Assembly: GCA_002311975.1 (NCBI GenBank)
Contig: DCAL01000024.1
Span: forward strand, 17,407-26,005
DNA: 8,599 nucleotides
Origin: Fidelibacterota bacterium UBA1134
GTDB taxonomy: Bacteria > Fidelibacterota > Marinisomatia > Marinisomatales > S15-B10
Direction of reading: 5' to 3'
Part shown: positions 1 through 6,608 of the stretch, one piece after another
How positions within the stretch are numbered: position 1 is the stretch's first letter
How the letters are laid out: each line of letters starts with the position of its first letter
Notes under the pieces: generated by a model
What the model was told of the DNA's origin: nothing
Databases searched by the model: none
The model's input: the letters and a program-made list of their open reading frames with translations, nothing else
Program-made: the position numbers and the translations under genes

Positions 1-1106
1 AACAGTTCAAGGCGATAGGTCCCAAGAAATACCAGAAAAAAAGAGAGAACAATGCCCACCAGAAGGAAGCGCCCGATCCACGGGAGGATAACAGCCAGAC
101 CTTTCTGAGTCTTCTCCCTCTTGTCTATTTCATGCTGATAGGATTTTAACTTCAGAAGGAATTCCGGTGTCATGCGCGTATTGGTGTCAACAATGCGTTC
201 ATTCTCCATGACGATACCTTGGTAGCGCGGAACTTTTGCGGTGGCAAGCTGCTGGCGGCGTTCTGTTTCCTCTCTGTTGAAGATGACGTTGGGCGACATG
301 AATTCCACAATAATCTTATAACCGATTTCTCTAAGGATATTCTCCTCTTCGGGATAGATATTGGTTATTTCGATTCGGGCCGTGGTCCAGGCCTGTTCAA
401 GATCGTTGAAATCACTAATCTCCATCAGCTCCAAAACGTCGCCAAAGACAATTGCAAGCTGAGCACTCTTTATTTGAGTTCTCTGGATATCGAGGATCCC
501 CTCGGCCCACCGGTTACGGCAGATATTGATGAGGTGTTCTTCGAGGTCATCCAAGCTGATTTCTGTGGCGTCAGGCTGCCTCAATTCCATAAACGCTTCC
601 CAGTCCGGTTCTGTCACATCAAACTGATACTTGCTGCGAAAATCTTCCTCGATCGCTGCCAAAGCGGCGCTGTCTGTCGAGACTCTTGTCTTAGCTTTTT
701 CATACTCTTCGCCGTACCGTTTTTCCCACAGCGTTTGCCGGGTCTGTTGCAAGACGTTTCTTCCTTGCGAAAGATCCTTGATGGCCGATATGAAGGCGCT
801 CATTTCAGAGGTCTGTTTTTCGACAATCTCTTTTCTCCTCTCGAAGCGGAAAGGTTCATTCAGAAGAGTCTCTTCTAGATCGGCCTTAAGATTCTCCTCT
901 TGCTTCAGAATAGGGAAGTTGAACTCAGCGACAATCTCCTCTCTCGTAACATCTCCCAACTGGTAGTTGTACTCCAGCGATTTTCCTCCCTTAAAGAAGA
1001 GCGACAGCAGGAGCGTCAGTCCGCTAAAAATGAGTATGCGGTTGATGATCGCCTGCCGGTCGAGGTCTTTCTTTTCAGGCTGGTCTTTGTTCTTGCGTAG
1101 AGGCAT
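1..1106 (-). CDS. PgpH/YqfF-type 7TM-HD phosphohydrolase, N-terminal part (truncated by window edge)
   Basis: I translated this open frame myself. It gives 368 residues from the ATG at 1104-1106 and runs off the left edge without a stop. A cytoplasmic, Lys/Arg-rich N-terminus is followed by a transmembrane helix at about residues 22-39. A long soluble, mostly helical and acidic segment (about 45-330) ends in PNVIFNREETERRQ (272-285) and VPRYQGIV (292-299), which resemble the extracellular 7TMR-HDED domain. A second membrane helix begins at about 336-362. Proteins of this layout continue with more membrane helices and a cytoplasmic HD domain. The characterised member, PgpH, hydrolyses cyclic-di-AMP. 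The HD catalytic residues lie outside the window, so the activity is inferred. The start follows the acyl-CoA dehydrogenase stop by 17 nt, without a good Shine-Dalgarno, suggesting co-transcription. Plus-strand open frames across this region are shadows. Confidence 0.85.
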   Translation of the reverse strand, partial: MPLRKNKDQPEKKDLDRQAIINRILIFSGLTLLLSLFFKGGKSLEYNYQLGDVTREEIVAEFNFPILKQEENLKADLEETLLNEPFRFERRKEIVEKQTSEMSAFISAIKDLSQGRNVLQQTRQTLWEKRYGEEYEKAKTRVSTDSAALAAIEEDFRSKYQFDVTEPDWEAFMELRQPDATEISLDDLEEHLINICRNRWAEGILDIQRTQIKSAQLAIVFGDVLELMEISDFNDLEQAWTTARIEITNIYPEEENILREIGYKIIVEFMSPNVIFNREETERRQQLATAKVPRYQGIVMENERIVDTNTRMTPEFLLKLKSYQHEIDKREKTQKGLAVILPWIGRFLLVGIVLSFFLVFLGTYRLEL

Positions 1107-1123
1107 GGGGAAGAAGAGGGTGT

Positions 1124-2293
1124 TCAGGCTGTAAAAGCCCCCTTATCTATCGACTTGAGAATTTCACGCAAAATAACGAGCCGTTGAACTTCGCTGGTTC
1201 CTTCGCCGATGGTGAGCACTTTTGCGTCTCTGAAATAACGTTCCACCGGATAGTCCTTGATATAGCCGTAACCGCCAAAAACCTGAATAGCTTCTGTGGC
1301 TGTTCGCATGGCCGTTTCGGACGCAAAGAGTTTGGCCATGGCAGCTTCCTTCACCGTGTTTTCTCCGTTGTCGTACCTTTTTGCGGCTTGGTAGACGAGC
1401 AGCTTGGCGGCCTCAATATCCGTGGCCATATTTGCCAGCTTGAAGCCAACTGACTGAAACTTATGGATCGGTCTGCCAAAAGCTACTCTCTCTTGAGAGT
1501 ATTTCAGGGCTGCTTCATAGGCGCCCTCAGCCGTCCCAACCGATAATGCGCCGATAGAAATGCGGCCGCCCGTCAACGCTTTCAGGAACGTCTTGAATCC
1601 ATCTTCGGGAGATCCTAAAAGACTATCCTTGTCAAGACGCATATCTTCAAAGAAAATCTGTCGCGTATCGGAAGCTTTCCACCCCATTTTCTTCTCGGGA
1701 GGGCCTATCTTGAGACCGGGATTGTCAGTCTCGATAATGAACGCGCCGATTCCCTTCCGCTCACCGTCTTCGATCACGACGGCTGTCGCCGTAAGGATAC
1801 CGGCAACGCCGGCGTTGGTGGTAAAGATTTTTCCGCCGTTGATCACCCATTCGTTTCCATAAAGAACTGCCGTCGTCTTGGTCGCGCCGGCGTCACTTCC
1901 CGCTTCCAGTTCAGTCAGTCCGAATGCGCCGATTGTTTCACCCGAAGCGAGAGGGGGGAGGTATTTCTTCTTCTGGTCTTCGCTGCCTACGAGCAGAATC
2001 GGTGTTGTGCCGAGAGAGGTGTGAGCCGCCATGGTGATAGCTGTTGATGCGCATACCTTGCCCATCTCGTAGACCGCAGTGGCGTAGGCGACGTGATCCA
2101 TCCCTGCCCCTCCGTACTCTTTAGGGATAGGGATGCCCATCAAACCGATATCTACCATTTTGGCGATGATTTCCTTTGGGAATCGGGAATTGCGGTCCAA
2201 CTCTTCCGCTGCAGGTGCCACTTCATTGGCCGCGAAATCGCGCACCATGTCTCTCAACATCAACTGTTCCTCTGTCAGGAAAAGATCGTTCAT
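1124..2293 (-). CDS. Acyl-CoA dehydrogenase (short/medium-chain type)
   Basis: This is a 389-residue flavoenzyme of the usual family length (about 380-390). It would oxidise an acyl-CoA to the trans-2-enoyl-CoA, passing electrons to FAD and then to electron-transfer flavoprotein. The helical N-domain starts with LTEEQLMLRDMVRDFA (6-21). The FAD/substrate signature is GLTELEAGSDAG (125-136); the usual Pro of LTEP is Leu here. The middle beta-domain includes NGGKIFTTNA (152-161), and the C-terminal helical domain includes RVAFGRPI (269-276) and QVFGGYGY (337-344). In TIGEGTSEVQR (361-371), Glu364 aligns with the catalytic base of short- and medium-chain enzymes. The chain length of the substrate cannot be read from sequence. 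The gene lies 92 bp after fabH and 17 bp before the PgpH-like gene. No Shine-Dalgarno precedes the ATG; GAGAGGA at about 2325-2331 is too far away. Confidence 0.96.
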   Translation of the reverse strand: MNDLFLTEEQLMLRDMVRDFAANEVAPAAEELDRNSRFPKEIIAKMVDIGLMGIPIPKEYGGAGMDHVAYATAVYEMGKVCASTAITMAAHTSLGTTPILLVGSEDQKKKYLPPLASGETIGAFGLTELEAGSDAGATKTTAVLYGNEWVINGGKIFTTNAGVAGILTATAVVIEDGERKGIGAFIIETDNPGLKIGPPEKKMGWKASDTRQIFFEDMRLDKDSLLGSPEDGFKTFLKALTGGRISIGALSVGTAEGAYEAALKYSQERVAFGRPIHKFQSVGFKLANMATDIEAAKLLVYQAAKRYDNGENTVKEAAMAKLFASETAMRTATEAIQVFGGYGYIKDYPVERYFRDAKVLTIGEGTSEVQRLVILREILKSIDKGAFTA

Positions 2294-2337
2294 CTGAGTA
2301 GTGTTTTCAACTTTTTGAAAGTGAATCCTCTCAGATC

Positions 2338-2366
2338 AATTTAGGGGTAGTGGAGCAAGGTCACAA
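2338..2366 (-). promoter_or_regulatory. Candidate sigma-70-like promoter for the acyl-CoA dehydrogenase gene
   Basis: In the 92-bp gap after fabH, the minus strand carries TTGTGA (2361-2366), a 17-nt spacer and TAAATT (2338-2343). Each hexamer matches four of six consensus bases. Transcription would start near 2331 and leave a leader of about 38 nt. That leader contains a small hairpin, TTTCAA/TTGAAA with a 4-nt loop (2305-2320), just before the start codon at 2293. The same TTGT/17/TAAATT arrangement occurs before tRNA-Val. This is a pattern match only. Confidence 0.35.
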
Positions 2367-2385
2367 ATCTATCTGCTCGAGATTG

Positions 2386-3384
2386 TTACCAACGGATGGC
2401 GGCTGATGCCCAGGTGAATCCCGATCCGAAGGCTGCCAAGATGACAATATCGCCCGGCGAGATCTTGCCTTCAGCATACGCTTCGGACATGGCAATGGGG
2501 ATGGAAGCCGCCGTCGTATTGCCGTACTTGTGGATGTTGCTGTACATCTTGTCCATGCCGACACCCAGCCGCTTCGCCACTGCCTGACTGATGCGGTAGT
2601 TGGCCTGATGAGGGATAATCAGAGCCACGTCGTTCAGAGTGAGACCATTGTAATCGAGTGCTTCTTGGATGACTTCCGGAAAGCGGATAACGGCGTTCTT
2701 GAAAACTTCACGGCCATTCATATGGGGGACATGGAGGTCTTTGTCGATCAACTCTTTGCTGTTGAACGGTCTATACTTGCTTCCAGGAGCCGGCAGCCAC
2801 AGATCCTTTAGGTGAGAGCCCTCGGAGTGGAGGTGAGTTGAGAGCACTCCCGAATCATCATGACTGGGCTGAAGGATAACCGCTCCGGCGCCGTCTCCGA
2901 AAAGAACAGCCAGGTTACGGTGCTCCGTAGTGAACTTGAGGGCAACACTCTGGATCTCCGCGCCGACGAGCAGGATGTTATCGTGCATTCCGGTGCGGAT
3001 AAATTGGTCGGCTATGCTCAAGCCGTAAACGAAACCGGAGCAAGCGGCGCGAACATCGAATGCACCCACGTGTCGCATGCCCATTTTTTCTTGGACCATG
3101 ACGGCGCTTCCGGGCAAAAAGTAATCCGATGATATGGTGGCGAATACGATGAGATCGATATCGCGGGGAGAGACACCGGCCATCTCCATTGCGATCTCCG
3201 CTGCCTGAACGCCCAGGTCCGAAGCGCCCGTCTCTTCGTCGTTGCTCACATGATGTCTCTCCTTGACTCCCGACCGCTCCGTGATCCATTCATCTGAAGT
3301 ATCCATCAGCTTGGCGAGATCGTCGTTTGTCACAACTCTTTCCGGTACAGCGTGTCCAACTCCAGTAATGCGTGCTTGCCTCAT
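2386..3384 (-). CDS. fabH: Beta-ketoacyl-ACP synthase III (FabH)
   Basis: This is a 332-residue cytoplasmic condensing enzyme. FabH joins an acyl-CoA primer to malonyl-ACP, the first condensation of type II fatty-acid synthesis, and so sets the primer of the chain. The complete catalytic triad is visible: Cys115 in DVRAACSGF (110-118), His259 in IIPHQAN (256-262) and Asn289 in KYGNTTAAS (286-294). DEWITERSGVKERH (31-44) and the C-terminal LAAFGSGFTWA (316-326) are typical of FabH and its close thiolase-fold relatives. Length matches the family. The ATG overlaps the recJ stop in ATGA (3381-3384), so translation is probably coupled; a GGAG lies about 10 nt upstream. It stands apart from any other fatty-acid synthesis gene, next to an acyl-CoA dehydrogenase. 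Primer preference cannot be judged. A FabH-like synthase of a secondary pathway is less likely. Confidence 0.95.
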   Translation of the reverse strand: MRQARITGVGHAVPERVVTNDDLAKLMDTSDEWITERSGVKERHHVSNDEETGASDLGVQAAEIAMEMAGVSPRDIDLIVFATISSDYFLPGSAVMVQEKMGMRHVGAFDVRAACSGFVYGLSIADQFIRTGMHDNILLVGAEIQSVALKFTTEHRNLAVLFGDGAGAVILQPSHDDSGVLSTHLHSEGSHLKDLWLPAPGSKYRPFNSKELIDKDLHVPHMNGREVFKNAVIRFPEVIQEALDYNGLTLNDVALIIPHQANYRISQAVAKRLGVGMDKMYSNIHKYGNTTAASIPIAMSEAYAEGKISPGDIVILAAFGSGFTWASAAIRW

Positions 3385-5093
3385 GAGTGATCAGCTCCGC
3401 TTGGTTTAATGTCTCTTACATTCAGTTGAATCGTCTTTCTCCCTTGCCACTCGTTTTCCTCAACAACGTAAACCAGATCGATGGGTTTACCGGTGATAAG
3501 GTGCTGGTAGTGGTCGGCAAGATTGAAACCGATGGCATCGTAGGATGTCCCGTTCTGTCTCGCCGCGAACTTAAGATGATTTCCCTTGCCCACAAGTCTG
3601 GGAGTTCCACTTACTGTGACATTGGTGGAAACAAAAGCGGGTCGCATATTCCCGGGACCGTATGGAGAAAGTTTCCGGATGAAATCCATGAATCTCCCGT
3701 TTATTACATTTAACGTCATTTCGCCGTCAATGTCAAGTCTGTTCACAAGATCGTCATCTGACAGTGTGCTGTCGGCTATTGTGTAGAATTCTTTCCGGAA
3801 CGATTCGAGCTCTGGTGCTGAGATGGTAAGCCCGGCCGCCATGGGGTGACCACCGAAGCCGACAAGATGTTGAGCGCATCTGGCGAGATTTTCGTAGAGA
3901 TCGAAGCCGCGAATACTGCGCGCCGATCCTTTCCCTTCGTCGCCGTCCAGGCTGATAATGACCGTTGGACGATAGAACTCCTCTTTGATTCTGGAAGCGA
4001 CGATGCCGATGATCCCGGAGTGCCACCCTTCCTTCCATAGCACAATCGCCTTATCATTTTCCAGATCTACTTCGTTATTCACCATGAGGACAGCTTCATT
4101 CACGATGGTTTGCTGAACGGCCCGTCGCGATCGGTTCTCGTTGTCCAGTGCTCGCGCCAGTTGTGTCGCTTCAAAAAAATCTTCCGTGGTGAGCAGTTGT
4201 ACAGCGCGGTTGGCATCGCCCATCCTTCCGGCAGCGTTGATGCGCGGTGCAATCTGGAACAGCAGCCGCCCGACCGTGAGTTCCTTATCTACAAGGTTAC
4301 TCGTCTCCAGCAAGGCCTCGAGACCCGGGCTGTCCGTCTCTTTGAGTTGCTTCAGACCGTGATAGATGATGATCCTGTTTTCGTCCTTTAGAGGAACGAT
4401 ATCAGCGGCGGTGCCCAGCGTCACCAGATCGAGATGCTGATAGGCAAGGAGAGGATCCTTATCCAGTACTTCAGCCACTGCCGAGGCCAGCTTAAATGCC
4501 ACTCCGCCTCCGCACAGCCCCTTGAACGGGTATTCACAGTCGTTCTGTTTTGGATTGAGAATGGCGAAGGCGTCGGGCAGGCGCGGATCCGGAGTATGGT
4601 GATCGGTAATGACCACCTCGATATTCTTGCTGTTGGCGTAGTCGACCGCGTCGACCGCATTAATGCCGCAATCGCAGGTGATAATCAGAGTTGCTCCGCG
4701 TTCCGTTGCACGGTCGATGCCCGCTTTTGATAGACCGTAGCCCTCCTTTTTTCGGTCCGGGATATAGACTGAAGCTTCCGCTCCCAGCGCCTTCAAAGTT
4801 AGATAGAGCATGGACGAACCGGTTATGCCGTCCACATCATAGTCACCAAAGATCATGATTGGTTTCCGGTGTTCAATATGATAGGCGACGTTTTCTGCTG
4901 CTGTATTCATGTTAAGCATGCCGAATGGGTCGTGCAGATCAGCAAGCGACGGCTCGAAGAACGATTTGGAATCGGTCAGAGAACTGATGCCTCGATTGGC
5001 CATGACTCTCGCCATGATCTCTGGTGCGTTGAACTCCTTCTGGAGTCTCTGAACGGTCTGCGGATCGGGGGATTTAATGTTCCAGACTGACAT
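3381..5093 (-). CDS. recJ: Single-stranded-DNA-specific 5'-3' exonuclease RecJ
   Basis: This 570-residue DHH-family nuclease degrades single-stranded DNA from the 5' end in recombination (RecFOR-type) and mismatch repair, using Mn/Mg ions. The motifs appear in order: GDYDVDG (83-89), CDCG (140-143), the DHH motif in TDHHTP (163-168), DIVPLKDENR (231-240) and PRINAAGR (283-290). The DHHA1 segment follows with GWHSGIIGIVASR (356-368) and GFGGHPMAAGL (412-422), then a C-terminal OB-type region with SPYGPGNMRPAF (476-487). All metal ligands expected from the family appear intact, and length fits compact RecJ proteins. The start is supported by the family-like N-terminus MSVWNIK. Its ATG lies only 10 nt after the end of RNase P RNA, and I see no Shine-Dalgarno in that gap. 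It overlaps fabH by 4 nt. Confidence 0.97.
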   Translation of the reverse strand: MSVWNIKSPDPQTVQRLQKEFNAPEIMARVMANRGISSLTDSKSFFEPSLADLHDPFGMLNMNTAAENVAYHIEHRKPIMIFGDYDVDGITGSSMLYLTLKALGAEASVYIPDRKKEGYGLSKAGIDRATERGATLIITCDCGINAVDAVDYANSKNIEVVITDHHTPDPRLPDAFAILNPKQNDCEYPFKGLCGGGVAFKLASAVAEVLDKDPLLAYQHLDLVTLGTAADIVPLKDENRIIIYHGLKQLKETDSPGLEALLETSNLVDKELTVGRLLFQIAPRINAAGRMGDANRAVQLLTTEDFFEATQLARALDNENRSRRAVQQTIVNEAVLMVNNEVDLENDKAIVLWKEGWHSGIIGIVASRIKEEFYRPTVIISLDGDEGKGSARSIRGFDLYENLARCAQHLVGFGGHPMAAGLTISAPELESFRKEFYTIADSTLSDDDLVNRLDIDGEMTLNVINGRFMDFIRKLSPYGPGNMRPAFVSTNVTVSGTPRLVGKGNHLKFAARQNGTSYDAIGFNLADHYQHLITGKPIDLVYVVEENEWQGRKTIQLNVRDIKPSGADHS

Positions 5094-5135
5094 GAGAATA
5101 AATAATCAGAGTTGATCTATAAGCCGAATTCTGTA

Positions 5136-5158
5136 TCCCGACATCACAGATGTCGGGA
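5136..5158 (-). repeat. rnpB hairpin near the 3' end (probably P19) with CCCGACA/TGTCGGG stem
   Basis: A 9-bp perfect stem (5136-5144 with 5150-5158) encloses a 5-nt loop, placed just before the conserved 3' P4 strand. It shares its core stem with two other variable hairpins of the same RNA. Confidence 0.85.
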
Positions 5159-5332
5159 CGGTAATCATTCATCTGGTCCCAGCCTCGCGGTCGGGATCAC
5201 GCGATCTACCCGAGAGTCATAGTGAGGCGGGCCACCTCATGCTCTTCTACTTGATCTTGCACCAGATGGGGTTTACAGAGCTCCCGACGTTGCCATCGAG
5301 ACTGGTGGTCTCTTACACCACCGTTTCACCTT

Positions 5333-5356
5333 TATCCCGACACGAGTGTCGGGATA
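5333..5356 (-). repeat. rnpB internal hairpin (probably P12) with CCCGACA/TGTCGGG stem
   Basis: An 11-bp perfect inverted repeat (5333-5343 with 5346-5356) forms about 10 pairs with a CUCG loop in the RNA. The stem core is the same as in the hairpins at 5136-5158 and 5452-5477. Confidence 0.85.
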
Positions 5357-5451
5357 GTCTGCTCTCTGCTGCACTTTCCATACTCCCCAACTTCCGTTGG
5401 GGAACTCCTCCCGTTAGGAGGCATCCTGCCCTGCGGTGTTCGGACTTTCCT

Positions 5452-5477
5452 CCCCGACACTGCGAGCAATGTCGGGG
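5452..5477 (-). repeat. rnpB 5' hairpin (probably P3) with CCCGACA/TGTCGGG stem
   Basis: An 8-bp perfect stem (5452-5459 with 5470-5477) and a 10-nt loop, immediately before the conserved GAGGAAAGUCCG core. The stem core is shared with the other two variable hairpins. Confidence 0.85.
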
Positions 5478-5539
5478 CGATCACCCGACCAACTCTGATT
5501 TCAAAAAGCGTGAGTTAATTCTTAACCGAAAAGATTCAG

Positions 5540-6244
5540 TTAGTTCCCGGACCAAAAGAGAATGCGCTGACAGGAATTGCATTGAGTTACCCCGTCACCT
5601 CCCCTGATTTCGACAACAAATTGTGAGGTGAGATAAGAGTGACAACCGCCGCACGAGTGGTTTGTGACCGGAACGACAGCCACCCCGTTCCTCGCTTTGC
5701 GAACGCGATCATAAAGTCCTATGTGGCGCACGCCGATGTTCGGCGCGATTTTATCGCGCTGGGCCGTTAGTGTTTTATGTTCTTCTTCTGTGCTCTGAAT
5801 TGTCTTCTTCAATTCCTTTTTCTGCTTTTCCAGCTCTACCGCCGTCTCTTTGTTTTGCGTCTTATCAAGCTTTAACTGCTCTTCCAGTCTGTCGTGCTCT
5901 TCGCTCAATTGAAGTTCCCTCAGCTCTTCCTCGTCAATCTCATTCTTTAGGTGATCGATCTCGGCCATGAGGGCGTCATATTCCCGATTTGTCTTAACCA
6001 GATAGAGCTGATCCTGGAGCTTTTCCACTTTGGATTTCCTGTCAGATTCCACTCCCTGAATTTTTCTGATTTCGAGGTTGATCTCAATCAGTCTCATCTC
6101 ACTTTGTTGAATGGAAGCGACGAGATGATTGATTCTTTCTGACATTTCTTCAACTTTTCCCGGAAGATCACCCTTCAGATATTCAAGCTCAAGGAGAGCA
6201 GAATCGACCTCCTGAAGTTTGACCAATTCACCAAGTACCCCCAT
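5540..6244 (-). CDS. Coiled-coil / C4-type zinc-ribbon protein (COG1579, DUF164 family)
   Basis: The protein has 234 residues from the ATG at 6242-6244. I chose this over an ATG at 6274, which would place the start inside the terminator, because AGAGGAGAGG directly precedes it. Residues about 1-165 form a long, charged, heptad-like coiled coil including the family-typical TNREYDALMAEID (85-97). A conserved linker GVRHIGLYDRVRKARNG (171-187) follows. The C-terminal zinc ribbon has four cysteines, CGGC (198-201) and CNSC (222-225), and ends at FWSGN. No signal peptide or membrane helix is visible, so it should be cytoplasmic. Members are widespread and have been linked to nucleic-acid binding or to secretion-related and ribosome-related roles. 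I do not assign a specific function. It precedes rnpB by 39 nt and is probably transcribed with it. Confidence 0.9.
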   Translation of the reverse strand: MGVLGELVKLQEVDSALLELEYLKGDLPGKVEEMSERINHLVASIQQSEMRLIEINLEIRKIQGVESDRKSKVEKLQDQLYLVKTNREYDALMAEIDHLKNEIDEEELRELQLSEEHDRLEEQLKLDKTQNKETAVELEKQKKELKKTIQSTEEEHKTLTAQRDKIAPNIGVRHIGLYDRVRKARNGVAVVPVTNHSCGGCHSYLTSQFVVEIRGGDGVTQCNSCQRILFWSGN

Positions 6245-6261
6245 TACCTCTCCTCTAACAT

Positions 6262-6287
6262 AAAAAAAATGCACCTGAATGGTGCAT
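6262..6287 (-). terminator. Intrinsic terminator downstream of tRNA-Val / structured intergenic RNA
   Basis: On the minus strand, a 7-bp perfect stem ATGCACC/GGTGCAT (6281-6287 with 6269-6275) and a 5-nt loop are followed by an uninterrupted run of eight T (complement of 6262-6269). This is a textbook rho-independent terminator. It ends only 17 nt before the zinc-ribbon start codon. Confidence 0.88.
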
Positions 6288-6493
6288 CGGATGACCGCTT
6301 ATATTGAGGAGCTTGGAAGCGAGTTTTGATCCAAGTCCTCTCATGGGTTACTGCCTACAGCCCCCGACTACGGGGGTTCTTCCCGTAGTGTAATGCTATA
6401 GGGGCGAGCATCGGAGTGGCTGTTCTCTCTAAGTTCACTTTCATTGTTGGATTCGGTCCCGACTTAACCCGTTGGGACGGCCTCCCTTTTCCG
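6288..6493 (-). ncRNA. Candidate structured RNA between tRNA-Val and the terminator
   Basis: No credible protein is encoded here, but several helices can be drawn by eye. A hairpin has 11 bp with one bulge (6306-6310/6336-6340 and 6312-6317/6330-6335). A long-range helix pairs 6357-6362 with 6418-6423 perfectly, extended by 6363-6367 with 6411-6415 across a 2-nt bulge. It encloses two hairpins (6368-6374/6382-6388, and 6394-6397/6407-6410), giving a three-way junction. A 5' hairpin lies at 6456-6463/6471-6478. The element starts at the tRNA-Val 3' end and finishes at the terminator. I could not match it to 4.5S/SRP RNA, tmRNA or a riboswitch I know. Its size (about 200-230 nt) would suit 6S RNA, but I did not recognise 6S sequence. 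It could also be only a long tRNA trailer. Confidence 0.45.
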
Positions 6494-6567
6494 TGGGTTC
6501 GACAGGACTTGAACCTGTGACCTCTGCGATGTGAGCGCAACGCTCTGACCAACTGAGCTACGAACCC
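6494..6567 (-). tRNA. tRNA-Val (anticodon CAC)
   Basis: The cloverleaf is complete: acceptor GGGTTCG/CGAACCC (7 bp), D-stem GCTC/GAGC, anticodon stem TTGCG/CGCAG with loop CTCACAT, and T-stem ACAGG/CCTGT with loop TTCAAGT. The discriminator is A, and CCA is not encoded (CGG follows). Length is 74 nt. The anticodon CAC reads GUG codons. The gene lies divergent from the DUF971 gene and leads directly into the structured region and terminator. Confidence 0.97.
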
Positions 6568-6608
6568 AATCCCTCTTTCTTTCTTGCGGGAGCGGGTATT
6601 GCTTAGCA

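Larger units (their letters stand above)
5104..5500 (-). ncRNA. rnpB: RNase P RNA, bacterial type A
   Basis: This is the catalytic RNA that removes 5' leaders from pre-tRNAs. The ends are set by a perfect 11-bp P1 helix, 5490-5500 with 5104-5114. The 5' conserved core (GAGGAAAGUCCG, then CACCGCAGGGCAGGAUGCC) lies at about 5421-5454. The 3' core ACAGAAUUCGGCUUAUAG lies at 5117-5134. The two P4 strands differ from the common GUCCGGG/CCCGG form in a matched way, with CCGAA on the 5' side and UUCGG on the 3' side, which keeps pairing and supports a functional RNA. Variable stems that I take as P3, P12 and P19 are listed separately. Length is about 397 nt. It lies 39 nt after the zinc-ribbon gene and 10 nt before recJ, all on the same strand, with no clear promoter or terminator of its own. 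Confidence 0.97.

Noticed and set aside
219..966. Long plus-strand open frames (for example 219-878, 219 codons) in the left part
   Set aside because: They lie antisense to the minus-strand frame that continues unbroken to the window edge and has membrane helices and 7TMR-HDED-like motifs. Their translations show no domain.
5514..5526. GTTAA/TTAAC hairpin between the zinc-ribbon gene and rnpB as a terminator
   Set aside because: It has only 5 AT-rich pairs with a 3-nt loop, and the T-run is not adjacent. It is too weak to call.
5239..5607. Plus-strand open frame of 122 codons
   Set aside because: It lies antisense to RNase P RNA and the end of the zinc-ribbon gene, and shows no protein-like pattern.
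6242..6274. ATG at 6274 as the zinc-ribbon start (10 residues longer)
   Set aside because: It lies within the terminator stem and has no ribosome site. The ATG at 6244 has AGAGGAGAGG directly upstream and gives the family-typical N-terminus.
6288..6493. SRP RNA, tmRNA or a cobalamin, TPP or FMN riboswitch in the tRNA-Val/zinc-ribbon gap
   Set aside because: I looked for the SRP GGAAGGAAGCAGCC core, the tmRNA tRNA-like ends and the conserved boxes of common riboswitches. None is present.
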